Shown piece by piece: positions 35,008-45,853 of a DNA stretch of 64,000 nt; position 1 is the stretch's first letter; every line of letters starts with the position of its first letter. Source of the stretch: Umbilicaria muhlenbergii (lineage: Eukaryota > Ascomycota > Lecanoromycetes > Umbilicariales > Umbilicariaceae); contig KK106982.1 in the NCBI GenBank assembly GCA_000611775.1, forward strand, positions 3,183,884 through 3,247,883, given 5' to 3'. Both the position numbers and the translations under genes were made by a program. The notes beneath the pieces were generated by a model. That model searched no databases. It was not told where the DNA came from and was given only the letters and a program-made list of their open reading frames with translations.

Positions 35008-36198
35008 TTACAGTATCGTTCCGAACCTTTTCATTCGTCGTCAGCAGAGCCTTCCCTCATGCAATCCACGACACGGTGGAAAATAAGGAGGAGGAACTTA
35101 CCCAAATGTTGTTTTAATGCTCCTGACATAATACTCCCCCCAATTCCTCCTCGTAACCTCCTCCTGCCCCACCGGCACTCCGTCCCACGTGACCCTCATA
35201 ATCGTAACGCCTTCCGAATCGTTTTGATCGAATCCAATCTCAAGCCTACTGTAATGTCCCTCGGCCCATTGTCCCAATCGCCATTTTTGGACAATCTTTG
35301 TTGGTTCGATCAATTCCACGAACTCGCCGGAGACGTTTCCGCCGAAAAGTTCGAACTTACCGCCCGAATGGGCACCAGTGAAGATTTTGGGCGGGCTGCG
35401 AGTGAATGCTGCTAGGCGGGCGGGGTCGGTGAAGGTGGTGTAGAGTTCTGCGGCTGTGGTGCGGAACTCCTCGGTAGAATTAAGAGAGGTAACATTTACC
35501 GATGGTCCCTTGCCACCGGATTGTGTCTGAGTGCTTGACGGTTTCGCATTCGTCTGAGCGGCGGTTGAGGAGCTAGAAATGGTGGTGAGGGGGGTTGCAG
35601 TACCACTTGAAGGGCCAGAACCAGGAGCATGTTGTATATCCTTGCCGTGTTCGGCAATGAGTGCGGGAGCGAGCTTGACCAATGCTTTTCGTAGTTGAGG
35701 GACGACTTTGGAGCGGACTAGGTCTTTCACTGGTTGTTTCGCGTTGCTATCGGAATGGATGTCGATCTCAAACTAAAGCAACAATCGTTATTAGCATTTT
35801 GGCTGAGGGGCATTGCCCGGTAAGGTACAAAGGGAACGTACGACGTACTCATCTTCCTCAGTATCATGGGCGACCTCCGGGATAGTGATGCTCCCGGTGA
35901 CGTCCTCTTCCTCTTTCGTAGACCCTACGAACCATGTGAGTAGCCCCCAAGCCGGCTTCGATCGGCGAGCAATACCTTCGTATTCCAGTTGGAGCTTCAC
36001 GTCGAAAAGCGTAATGACCTTGCCTTTCCGCTGACTGACGTCTACATCGCCATCCATGCTCACAACCTTTGACACTTTCGCAGTGACATCACCCTCCTCA
36101 GCCGAAATGGCCGCGAGGTTCTTCTCCAGATACTCTCTGGCCCATGGAGCGACATCCTTGTTGACCCAGTGCCAGTTGTTTGGGTTGTGTAGTACCAT
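35008..36198 (-). CDS. aha1: Aha1, activator of Hsp90 ATPase (348 aa)
   Basis: Co-chaperone that binds the middle domain of Hsp90 and stimulates its ATPase in the cytosol. Exons: 36198-35842, 35772-35102 and a 19-nt last exon 35026-35008, all in frame. The N-terminal domain begins MVLHNPNNWHWVNKD, the family hallmark, and continues with VKLQLEYEGIARRSKPAWG. After a Ser/Thr/Gln-rich linker (about residues 175-212), the AHSA1 (START-like) domain runs from LNSTEEFRTTAAELYTTFTD through FELFGGNVSGEFVEL and KIVQKWRLGQW. The tiny last exon adds FGTIL, giving the conserved end KTTFGFGTIL. Without it the protein would stop at TTFG. The start is the first ATG of the frame. Confidence 0.95.
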
Positions 36199-36908
36199 TA
36201 TGAGAGCACTACTCTAGGGATCTTGGTCTAGTCGTCTCGAAACGTATTTGATGCGGGCTTGTTCGAAACCCTTTGCACGGAATGTCAGCGTGCTTGCCGG
36301 AGTCAACGCTAACACAGGAGATATTGATGCCAGAGGGGTAAGATATCAGAGAAGAAGGAGATCTATGCTCCAGCAAAAGCTAATCCGCAGCAAAAGAGTA
36401 CAAGTCTTCTAGGACGGGTGCCAGCAATTTTAATCATCATTGAAGGTAGGGAAAGTACAGCAAACAGAAGATGGCCACTTACCCACACCTGGTACTTGTC
36501 CTTCTCAATTTGATTGTAACTGTACGGGCTCTCGATAGTTGGCACTTTATGTGTAGCGGTTTCGACTCCTCCGACTGAGCAATGGATGTTGGAAAGCTCT
36601 AGAAATTGCGGAAACACGTGCGGCAACTGCCGTGTTTTCAATGGGGCCTTAGGCTCGCCCTGCCCTACCGGCCCACACAAGAGTACTCATCAAACAGGCA
36701 TACTAGAAATCCGAACTATCACAAGTGTGTCTGTGTGAAACCAAAGACAAGCTACCGGCTACAGGCTACAGTGGGGCTTATGTTTCTTGGATGACAACGA
36801 GGCTTTTTGGGGTATCTATAGACAGCGGCGATCCCTGTGATAAACAATATAAGACCGCTTCCGACACCAAACTCCCAATCTAAAAGCACCGCTCCCACAA
36901 TCCAGCCA
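36199..36908. other. spacer between aha1 promoter side and carboxypeptidase 3' end
   Basis: Contains the aha1 promoter and the 3' UTR of the S10 peptidase gene. Only unsupported short frames are present. Confidence 0.55.
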
Positions 36909-39112
36909 TCAATCCCCGACCATGCTTATCACAACTGTCAATGCTAGCGTGACCATAGCTCTGCTGAAACTTCGACCCCTGCACGCAGCCCCTTTCTTGC
37001 TGCTCGAAGGTGTACCCGTAGCCACATACACACCTGTTAGAGTGTTCGACGTCGTCGTCGTCGCTGACGTTGCGCTACTCTTGGATGCGGAAGCTGTCGT
37101 CGCCGTCATGGCCGAAGGTACTGTACCCGGCATTCCTGCCTGTACCACGGCAGATGGTGCAGGGGCCTGCCAGTCGTTTGCTCGATCGTACAAGACACCA
37201 TTTATGATGACACCCTCGTTGTTTTGGATCATAAGTTTCTGTTCATTCGTACATGTGTTCCCAATGTTTCGAACCCAACAAGTGGGTGAGTTCTGTGGAG
37301 GGGCGCTATTGGTCTGCGTAGCGTTGGCACTGCCGCTGGTGCCAAAGCTCGTAAGATTGACTGATTTGCCGGTCGAGAGGTCAGTGCCCATGATGACTCT
37401 GGTGAAGACAGTGAAGGAAGTCTCTGGCTGATAGGCTGGGATGAGATGCCCCGCATCGTAGATCCGAGAGAAAGAGAGGTTTCCGAACTGTCGTACAGCG
37501 CCGCCGACGTACGTATCATTTACCACGATGGCTGCGTATCCCGCGGAATAGAATGGCGAGTGTAAAGGTGATCGTGCAGCCACGGAGAAGGAGACCGCTT
37601 CCCCTCCGAGCCAGTTGCAGAGGTAATCAGAATCTCCGTAGATAAGGGCAACTCTGACGCCTAAAGCAAGTAGGGCGGCCATGTCCTCTATATGACCACC
37701 ACGGTCGTAATCTCCTGTTTGCAGAAACGCATTGGAGACTGCGGAATTGGCCTCCGTATAATTGACAGGGGTCCCAATGGCAGCCTGCACAACTGCGGAG
37801 TTGAGATATTCGAGATAGGCGCTCGGAGGAAATGGGTCTGGGTTCAGTTGTCTTATGTCGTAAACACTTCTTCCAGAGGCCTGGTAAGGACCGATGACAT
37901 TGTTGTTGCAGTTGAATTGCGCCGACTTGCAAATATCATCAACAGTCGCTACATCACCGTCGTTCTGGGGATCCGATGAATTGACAGCATTCCGACACGC
38001 TTGTATCTGCTGTTGACAGCCATCCGCACTCAAGAAGCTGTTTGCCGCAGTCTGTTGATCCACGAGGCTGATCGCTTGGATACCATATGTGTTGTTGTAG
38101 GCAAAAATAGGATAGAAGGGGCCCTGAACTAGGTCATCTACACAGCCTTGCATGATACCCAGCGAAGTCAGCCGTATCTCAAGCGTTTTGTTTCTTGGAA
38201 TAGAACCGGTGCTTCTGAGCAAATTCTGCTGCTCCCAGAATGCCGCAAACGCAGGGCCATATTTGCCGCCGTAGCTCTCCGCGAATAGATTGATTCCGAC
38301 TATACCCGGTTGCGTGCTGTTTGGTTGGCTACCAGGGTTGTACTGTGGGAAAGCTCCTAAGAAGCCCTGCAGCATATGCCATATTGCGTGGGCTGCGATT
38401 TCGGTCGTGTTTGCCGTGGCACTGCTGTTGTTGGAACTGAAGGTCCCATTGAGGAAGCTATAAGCTGATTGGCCGGAAGGAACAGTACGCGGTGGGAAGT
38501 CGAGCGCAGAAGTCAGGAGGTCCAGGGATCCATTCGTCAGGACATCGTACGAAAAGCCCACCATATTTGGCTGATCGATATAAATGACGTTTGAGCTTCG
38601 GTCCCAGCCCCACTCCCTGGCCTGCGTACCGATTTGGCCCTCTGCGATCTCAACAACCTGGCAAGGCCCATTTTCCTGGAACAAGCCCACCATGCTGCTG
38701 CTTCCGGGCCCGCCATTGATGTATATCGTCAGCGGGGCTGTGCTCGGATTGTTCCGTGCCTCGATGAACCAGAAGAACGTGTTGATAGAGTAATTCTGCT
38801 GGATAGGCGCGAGTGTAAACGGCGGAAGTTGGACATATCCGGTATATTGCTTTTGTGTAGAGAAAACAGTGGTGCAGGTGCCAATAGGAGGCGTCTTGAA
38901 GGTTATGGTAATGTTTCCATCGACCGGTGATTTTACGGTAGTAATGTTTGGACTGTATGAAGAAGGCGGCGGGAATTGTCCCAAGGTGACTGTACCCTGC
39001 AATAGGAGGCAGATCAGTGTGAAGAGCAATGTGTCTGATGAGGCGTGGAACAGTCGCTATGCAGAGTCAGTGGGACCCTTCTATTCGATATAGGGTGAAG
39101 ATGTACCATCAT
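36909..39112 (-). CDS. secreted serine carboxypeptidase, S10 family (717 aa), possibly GPI-anchored
   Basis: Removes C-terminal residues from peptides, probably outside the cell or at the wall. The long frame has no ATG before its first conserved block. A 6-nt first exon (39112-39107, Met-Met) spliced over a 50-nt intron to 39056 supplies one and yields the signal peptide MMRLFHASSDTLLFTLICLL. The triad is Ser263 (FAESYGGKYG), Asp477 (YGDSDYLCNW) and His539 (DAGHLIPAYQ); INGGPGSSSM is the substrate-side loop. There are many Asn-X-Ser/Thr sites. After the catalytic domain comes a Cys-containing module (PTCWVRNIGNTCTNEQK), a Ser/Thr-rich stalk and a hydrophobic C-terminus (AMVTLALTVVISMVGD) that suggests GPI attachment. 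Clearly S10; it is of the long, stalked fungal type rather than vacuolar CPY. Confidence 0.9.
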
Positions 39113-41551
39113 CGAGGGCAATGCTTATGCAGCGTGATCTATACAAGCTAATATTCCCAATATCCCAAGAGATTCTCGTGCCTGGGCCCCTCTTGTCTGC
39201 AGACTCAATGCGCGAATCGAGCCTGACTCCAGCCCCATGAGTAGATCGCGGCAGCTGTCGTGCCAGGCAGCTGTAATGTCCTTTTGGGATGGCAAAGCAA
39301 GGCTGCTTGACGGTTACAGTACCGAGGAAAAGGGGACGAGGATGAAGTTGAGAAAGAGACTGTTTCAGTGTGCCAGGCGTCGCTGGATGTACGTTTGGAC
39401 AGAGAGTAACGATTGTTGTTGTTGTCAAGGTACAGTCCCTAGCACACAAAGGCTCCGGTCAAATTGTGCAGGCGTGGGCCAAGTAGCGATATGCTGATGT
39501 CGATGGAGATAGATGGAATATGCTTGCGTTGTACCAGAAATGATCACGGGATAAGAAACGACGTCGCAAGATGTAAAACGATTGGCGGATTGATGAAGGG
39601 ACGAAAAAGAATGGAAGCGTGCATAGGCGGCGTGGTGCTCGGAGAGGTCGAGTACGAGTACTCGTACTCTCAGGAGCAAGGTAGTCGTACCTGAGGCAAG
39701 CACGGCAGGGACGTTTGCTTACCTACCTTACTGTAAGGAGGTACCTGAAGGTCGCTCACGCAGTAAGGTAGGGTAGCCTACAGTGCCTCCCAGCATACCT
39801 ATTCCGGACAAGCTTGGGACGATGAGTGGGCTGCGGGAAGAAGTGGGTGTAAAGCGAAAGGCTGCGCATCCCCTGAAGCTAGCCTGCTTCGCCTCCTACC
39901 GTAGCCCGCGCGTCCAAACCTTCCAGGCGGTACCGGTACCCGTGCGAACCGTGGCACCGTCGTACCTTAGAGGTGCAAACAATCGTCGATCGCCATGACG
40001 GCTGACGGGGTGAGGGTCCCGCCATCCAAATCAGAAGGCTTCTGCAAGCTGACTCTTAAGGTACATACAGCTCGATGCGACGGCGCACTCTTTCACTATT
40101 TACAAGCAACCCATGGACTATAATCGGTGTCCTCTTCGTACGTACAAGCTGGTACGTGGTACCCTAACTAGATCTGCATTCCTTTCTTCGCACTCTGTGC
40201 AGAGAACCAGGATGTTTCATATGCCTTTGCTCTACTTCACAAGACGGAACATGTTGTAAGATATCACGGTTCAAGACTTGAAATGATCCATACATCTTGA
40301 ACAAGGGCCCAATACACATTTATCATGTTACAAGTTCATGATAATTGGCAGTACATTTCTGGTCAAGGGCTCTTCGGCCAGGCAAACCTTTACGGCTTGG
40401 AGGCCGCCTGATCCATCCAACAACTCCGTTGCTGCGAAAGTACAATTCTTCAATTTTCCGACCTGCTCCATGATCAATGTATGAGGATCTCCATGTACCT
40501 GTTTCGTTATCTTTTGGGCGCCTGACTCGGGGAAGGGAGCATGCCCCAAGACACCGCTCCGTTTAATTATGTTTAGGCTCGGAGGTCGCCAGGCCTTTAC
40601 AACACAAAAAACTCCCGCCTCCAGATATTCATAGAAGCTTGATGCTGAAGTACTCCACGATGTACTGAGTCATAATCCATCCGTGTTGCTTGTTCAAGTG
40701 GAAAGCGAAAGCGTCGCTTTGGCCTCTACAGTCCGCAGTGGCCGCCTCATACAACTCATGTGCTGTTCAAACCTCACCTTCTGTAACAGCAACATCAACA
40801 CGCTCAGTCTCTCTGCAGTCAAATCGCGGGCCCCACCGGCCCCGTAAGCAATTCTTTTCTAGCCAGGGAGGTTCTTAAACATTCAAGCTCATATGGAGAC
40901 AGAACCAGCAGAATGATTCCACCCGCCTGGCGTCTCGCCATCTTCTGTGTCAGCATCTTGGCTTTCATTGCTGTGGTAGCCACATGCACCGTAGGTGCCC
41001 CCCCGGGCTCATATAAGATGGTAATGCATGACTGAACAGCTGTTTAGCGGGCTGGTAGCAATCGGTATACCGCCTTGTGGCTAGTTGAGTCGCCACCATG
41101 AACATACACGTGACTTCTCTCCTCTTCGTATATACAAATCTCACCTTCCCGGACGCACTCCTGGCCCTCTTCCATGTCTCTGCTAAATGATATCTTCATA
41201 GCGCTTGGTTCGGGAGCACCGCGCCCGCCGCGAACGCATTGCCGCGCTCAACGAAGCTGTCGTTCCGCTGCAAGACCTTGCCCCAAGCTCTGGCACCGAG
41301 ATTACTCAGTCTTCTCCCAGGCCCACCTGACGGCAGGCGGAATTGAATCAGCTCAACCCTTAACAGAGATCACATACACTGATCTGCACACTAGGATCTT
41401 CAAGGGAGTGTGCTTCGGTTTGCAGCTATCTAGCCGCACTGAGAGCCTTTGGCCGATTGGCTAGTGGTCCGTTCGGACTCCATGAATGAGGCTTTGTGAG
41501 CCTGGAGAACTAGACGGACTACTGAGTACTCTTTGTGACTATATGTATGCA
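39113..41551. other. 2.4-kb spacer, no gene supported
   Basis: Holds the carboxypeptidase promoter on the left and the 3' UTR of the DUF1295 gene on the right. TACCT/AGGTA-type motifs recur at 39718-39780 and 40058-40066. Frames such as 41174-41464 plus lack motifs. Confidence 0.5.
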
Positions 41552-42672
41552 CTATAGCTTCGGAATGAACATCGGTGTGTTCTTTTTCCACTGCTGATAA
41601 TCATACCTATCCCCATACCTCTTGTCATATTTGTTCTCGCTGAGTGGAACGCCGGAAACCTATGTGTGTCGTGTTTTGTCAGCACCTCCACCCCAATTGA
41701 CTAACGGAAACTCGACCTTACCTTCAACAACAGGAACGTCACAAACGCCGGACTGACCCCAGCCATGATAAGCCCTAATGCCCTTCCTCCCAACCCCCCA
41801 GCAAGCCCCATACCCACCTGCCCCACATTACTGACCAGTACGCCTCCAGCCACAGTCGCGATTCCTGTCCACAGTGTGGCTTCCCCAAAGTAATTTGGAT
41901 GCCGACTTTTACTCCACAACCCTCTCGTGAGGAAATCCTCGTCGTGCTTTTTCTGTTTCTTCTCATGAACCCAACGATCTTTCTGCCTATCCGCAGTGAC
42001 TTCGAAGCTCAAACCTCCAACATACAGCAGCAGACCAAGGATGTCGGTGATGGCAATACCGGCGGGGAGGGTGGAAAGTAGCGTTGCAGGGAGCGAGTTG
42101 ACAGCGAGCACAGGCAAGAGACAAAGGGTGACCCATGTTGCCTGGGCGAAGAATGCACCGAGGAACTTTGGCGGTGAGTCGCGGATGGAGTCGAAGCGCG
42201 AATCGCTGCCGTCGGCGGAAATGCGACGGAAAAGGTAGGACCCCACTATATCATGGTGAGCGTTTATTCGATCGGATGGGACATACAAAAACAGGAGATG
42301 AAGGTGGGAGTAGCTCCTACGTCGAGTCGCCCACACGCTCACCGCTGCACTCAGCACTACCTGCCGCCAATTCAAGCCGGCACCCGCCTTTCCCGCCAAG
42401 GCACCCAGTACGCTGGGCCAAGCAGGCTTCGCGGCTCCAAGAGTGGCAGCTGCGGCCCTTGCGCGCAGCGTCGGCAAGTAAAGGCTGAGAAGGGTGCAGG
42501 AGAGGTAGGTAAGTGATCCGGAGAGGTCATAGAATCTTTCCGACTGGGCGAGAACGGATGGGATGGCGACCAAGCCTTGAATACCGTAAGCGAGGGAGAC
42601 GGAAGGGATTAGAGTGCGGAGGAAGGGGTTGGAGTAGTTGGTGGCATGGAGGAGGGTGGTTAAAAGCGTCAT
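41552..42672 (-). CDS. DUF1295 / steroid 5-alpha-reductase-like membrane protein (327 aa)
   Basis: Multi-pass membrane protein of the DUF1295 group, related to the C-terminal domain of steroid 5-alpha reductases and sterol reductases; the substrate is unknown. Exons: 42672-42321, 42245-41722 and 41659-41552; introns of 75 and 62 nt keep frame. The first intron is free of stops, so an unspliced reading adds about 25 spurious residues. Signature blocks: RLGSYLFRRISADGSDSRFD at the splice junction, KFLGAFFAQATWVTLCLLPV, a DRWVHEKKQKK loop and the hallmark SRHPNYFGEATLW with His-Pro-Asn-Tyr for cofactor binding. The third exon supplies the conserved tail KYDKRYGDRYDYQQWKKN. The ATG at 42672 is the first true start. 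NADPH use is inferred from the family. Confidence 0.92.
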
Positions 42673-43243
42673 GTCGAGTATCACGTCCTATAGACATAAA
42701 GTGGGCTTGATCGAAGAGGCATGAGAGGGTCGAGAGGGAGTGAAGAGGAAGCCGCCTGGTCTATGTAGGGGCTGCTACACAAGCCTTCAGGCGCTGAAGC
42801 TAAGCTAGTCGAGATACCGAAGAGGCAGTCCATCTGGCACCACTCTGCGCCCAGATCGCGGGTCGGAGGAATAAGGCCGCCGAGATCCGAAACCCAATTC
42901 GTTTCAACGGTTCCGCCGCGTCCGCAGATCTATGAGAGCATATAGTATACATCGAGCTCGACAGCGAGCTATACATTTCTGCTTTACAGAAGTAACATGA
43001 CGTTTTCCCAAAGACCATGCTTACCAACTTCCAAGCGACCTGTTGCCCGACCGATAGTGCTAATGGTTCTAAAGAGCAGCCCGGGCCCTCGTTCTTCGGT
43101 AACTCCCTGATACTATGCTTTGCTGACTCCACTCGGACGTTGAGAATTACTATCAACATGTGCCCAAACACGTCGGACAGATGTACAAAGGGCTTTTGTG
43201 GTACTATATACAAAGGCCGCTGCATCGACCAAGTAAGCCTTTG
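42673..43243. other. spacer between DUF1295 promoter side and vcx1 3' end
   Basis: Likely holds the DUF1295 gene promoter and the vcx1 3' UTR. No further gene or repeat seen. Confidence 0.5.
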
Positions 43244-44759
43244 CTAGAAAAGCTTGGGGACCTTCTCTCCGTTGCCTCCTATATTATCGGGGTAGACAAA
43301 GAAAGCAAGAGCAATGATGATATACCTGCTTGGATTAGCAGAATGCCAAGCACAGATATTAGATGAAGGAGATGTCTCACGTTCCGAGTAACATGGCTCC
43401 TTCGAGGTAGTTCGACTTCCCGTCTTGGATCTAGAAGTGATGATTAGCTGCGACTCACTGAAGGAAACAGGCTTTTGGAGGTAACCTACCAAGTAATTGA
43501 CGACAAGGACACTCAGAAAGAATACAACAGTCTCGAAAGTCTCGAAATGGAGAGTCATGGGTTGGCCGATGATCCAGCCTAGAATGACCAGGAATGGAGT
43601 CACCAGCAACGCGATTTGCATGCTGCTCCCAATAGCGACACCAATGGCAAGATCCATCTTGTCTTTCATCGAAACAACCACAGCTGTAACATGTTCAGCT
43701 GCGTTGCCGACAATCGGGAGAAGAACCAATCCGATGAACGTCTTGCTGATGTGCGCAGTTTGCACGATGGAATCGATACTGTCCACCAAGTATTCAGCAC
43801 ACACTGCAACAGCAATGGTGACGACTACTAAAGCAACACCGGCGGCCCAGGGCGTGAGAATCTCTGCCTTTTCCTCTTTATTTCCATCATCGTCAGAGGT
43901 AGAGCCACTTTCCTCCTCGAAGAGGTCGGTATGTGTCCTGAGTTGAAAGACGAGGTAGAGCACATAGATGATCAGGAGAATAATCGCAGTCCCATGTGAG
44001 AGGACGAGGATATTGTCTTTGGTCTGCCCGTCGGGGGATTGCGCCATTACGGCATATAGCGTTGCCGGGATTATCAGCGATGCCGAAGCCACCGCCATGA
44101 GGGAAGACATGGTCGATGCCATGGTCGAGTTGAACTTTTGCTCATGGAATTTCCAACCTCCGGCAAGAAAGCAGCAGCCCAGTACCAGTAAGATATTCGA
44201 CAGAATGGATCCTAGCATACTGGACTGTACAATCCGGATTTCGCCGTTCTTCAACGCCACGATGCTCACCTACGACCCTTGTTAGCTTGTAGCTTCTTCT
44301 ATGGTGTTAGTCTACACTCACAATGAGCTCCACCGCGTTGCCAAACGTCGCATTGAGCAGTCCACCGAGTGTTTGTCCCAGCTTAGCGGATAGCTCTTCG
44401 GTGGCAAAGCTCAGCAGCGACGCCAAGGGTATGATGGCCATAAAATTCAGCACAAAGACCACAGTTGGATTCCAGCCCATGGCGCCTGCAATTATTCCCA
44501 GCGGTACAAAGATCAACAGCGCATTGACGTAGTTTCTGAGTAGTGTCTCCTTCGTAGCCCATGCTGTATACGCCGGCCATCGTACCCATACTCGCTGGTC
44601 CTTGGACCGGCCCAGGAGAGAGGTGCGCTCTGTAGCGTAGGTGCCACCCTCATGGTCGTCGGTGGGCTCGCGGCTTGCGTTGTTGGAGCTCACCCGAGAG
44701 ACGTTTCTGCTTGAAGCATGATGATGCAATTTCGATCTTATGGCGGCTGGATTTTCCAT
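43244..44759 (-). CDS. vcx1: vacuolar Ca2+/H+ exchanger, Vcx1/CAX type (449 aa)
   Basis: Exchanges cytosolic Ca2+ for vacuolar protons and lowers Ca2+ after a pulse. Exons: 44759-44322, 44269-43490, 43430-43381 and 43325-43244. The hydrophilic N-terminus (about 75 residues, Ser/His-rich) fits the autoregulatory tail of CAX proteins. About eleven hydrophobic segments follow. The two conserved repeat motifs are present: NATFGNAVELI at about 136-146 and PIVGNAAEHVTAVVV in the second half, whose Glu residues bind Ca2+. An acidic loop (EEESGSTSDDDGNKEE) separates the halves. Exon 3 joins the last helices (QDGKSNYLEGAMLLG). Its acceptor has two choices three bases apart (43328 or 43325); 43325 gives the family-like LLGTYIIIALAFF. 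The first codon of the longer frame is GTG, so 44759 is the start. Confidence 0.93.
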
Positions 44760-45853
44760 CACAGATGTTCAGCGAGGGCTACTGTTGGATGTGTAGAGCA
44801 GAGATGCGAACAAACAGACGGGATCGAACACTTTTTGCATCGGGGCCAAGCGAACTTACCCATGTTTTCCAAGAAGCCGTCCAAGAGATACGGGGCAGAG
44901 CAGCGGAGGTGAGCTTTAGGATTTTGAGGTTCTTGGATTCTGAGGTCTTGGTCAAGTGTGGCCGGAGCTTGCGCGGGTAGCGCGGGTAGCGCAGGGTTGG
45001 CAGCTTGCACGACGCGTTCCAGGATCGAGATGGCTACAGCTCAAAGGTATGAAAGGTAGAATGGAAGATAGGAAGTGGAAGATGGTGAGAAGGTGAGAGG
45101 GTGAGAGGGTGAGATGGAAGGATTGCACGATGCTTGCCATGGCCATCGCTTTCCGCGTGCGACCGAGCAGTTGCGATTGAGCGATGAGCGATGAGCGACG
45201 GAGCGATTGACCATTCACCCTCTCATCCATCAACGATGACGCTGGGCCAAGGCGAGGCCAAGCGTGCTGCGGCGAAAAGCCAAGACGCTAAGGTACCTCA
45301 CTAGGGTGAGGTGGTAAGAGGGAGGGGAGCACGGGGAGGTAAGGGAAGCAGGGACAGCAGCCGACGGCGACTCGATTTCCGGCGCTTCCGTTCTTTTGTC
45401 TAGCAGGGGCCAACACGGGCCAGCGAGGGAGCAGCTCGACAGGGCACCGGCGCACGTGATCTGCGAATCTGCGACAGATGTTGCGAAGCACCTAAGGTAT
45501 CCAGCTATCTCTCCTCCCTATGAGGAGATCGGAACGGTACACTGTCACGACGGTATACCGGGTGTATGCCAAGTATTGCTACAACGATGCGAGGTCGATT
45601 GGATTTATTTCCTTTGCTCCTTCTGATCATGTGCAAAGAATTGCATTAGACAAGTAATGACAAAATGCATATCCACAGCCATGATCGCTGATGACCATGT
45701 ACCCTCCCGCCTCCCTTCCAACCGACTGAGGCGGCATCCAACACAGCACTACCCAAGCGATCCAGCGCCTTCGGGAGAGGCACCACAAATCCTATGCTCC
45801 TCCAAGCCCTGCGGATGGTCAATCATGGCCTTTTGCTCATCGCCGTGCTTGCT
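44760..45853. other. vcx1 promoter region with short tandem repeats
   Basis: Lies between the vcx1 start and the GH81 3' end. It carries the 8-bp repeat annotated separately, a doubled GCGCGGGTA at about 44973-44990 and a TAAGGTACCT motif at about 45290. A GAGCGATGAGCGATGAGCGA run lies at about 45177-45198. No gene supported. Confidence 0.55.
45084..45115 (+). repeat. 8-bp tandem repeat (GGTGAGAR, four copies)
   Basis: Four consecutive near-identical units lie about 330 bp upstream of the vcx1 start codon. Each unit contains a GTGAG that could mimic splice donors on the plus strand. Confidence 0.85.
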
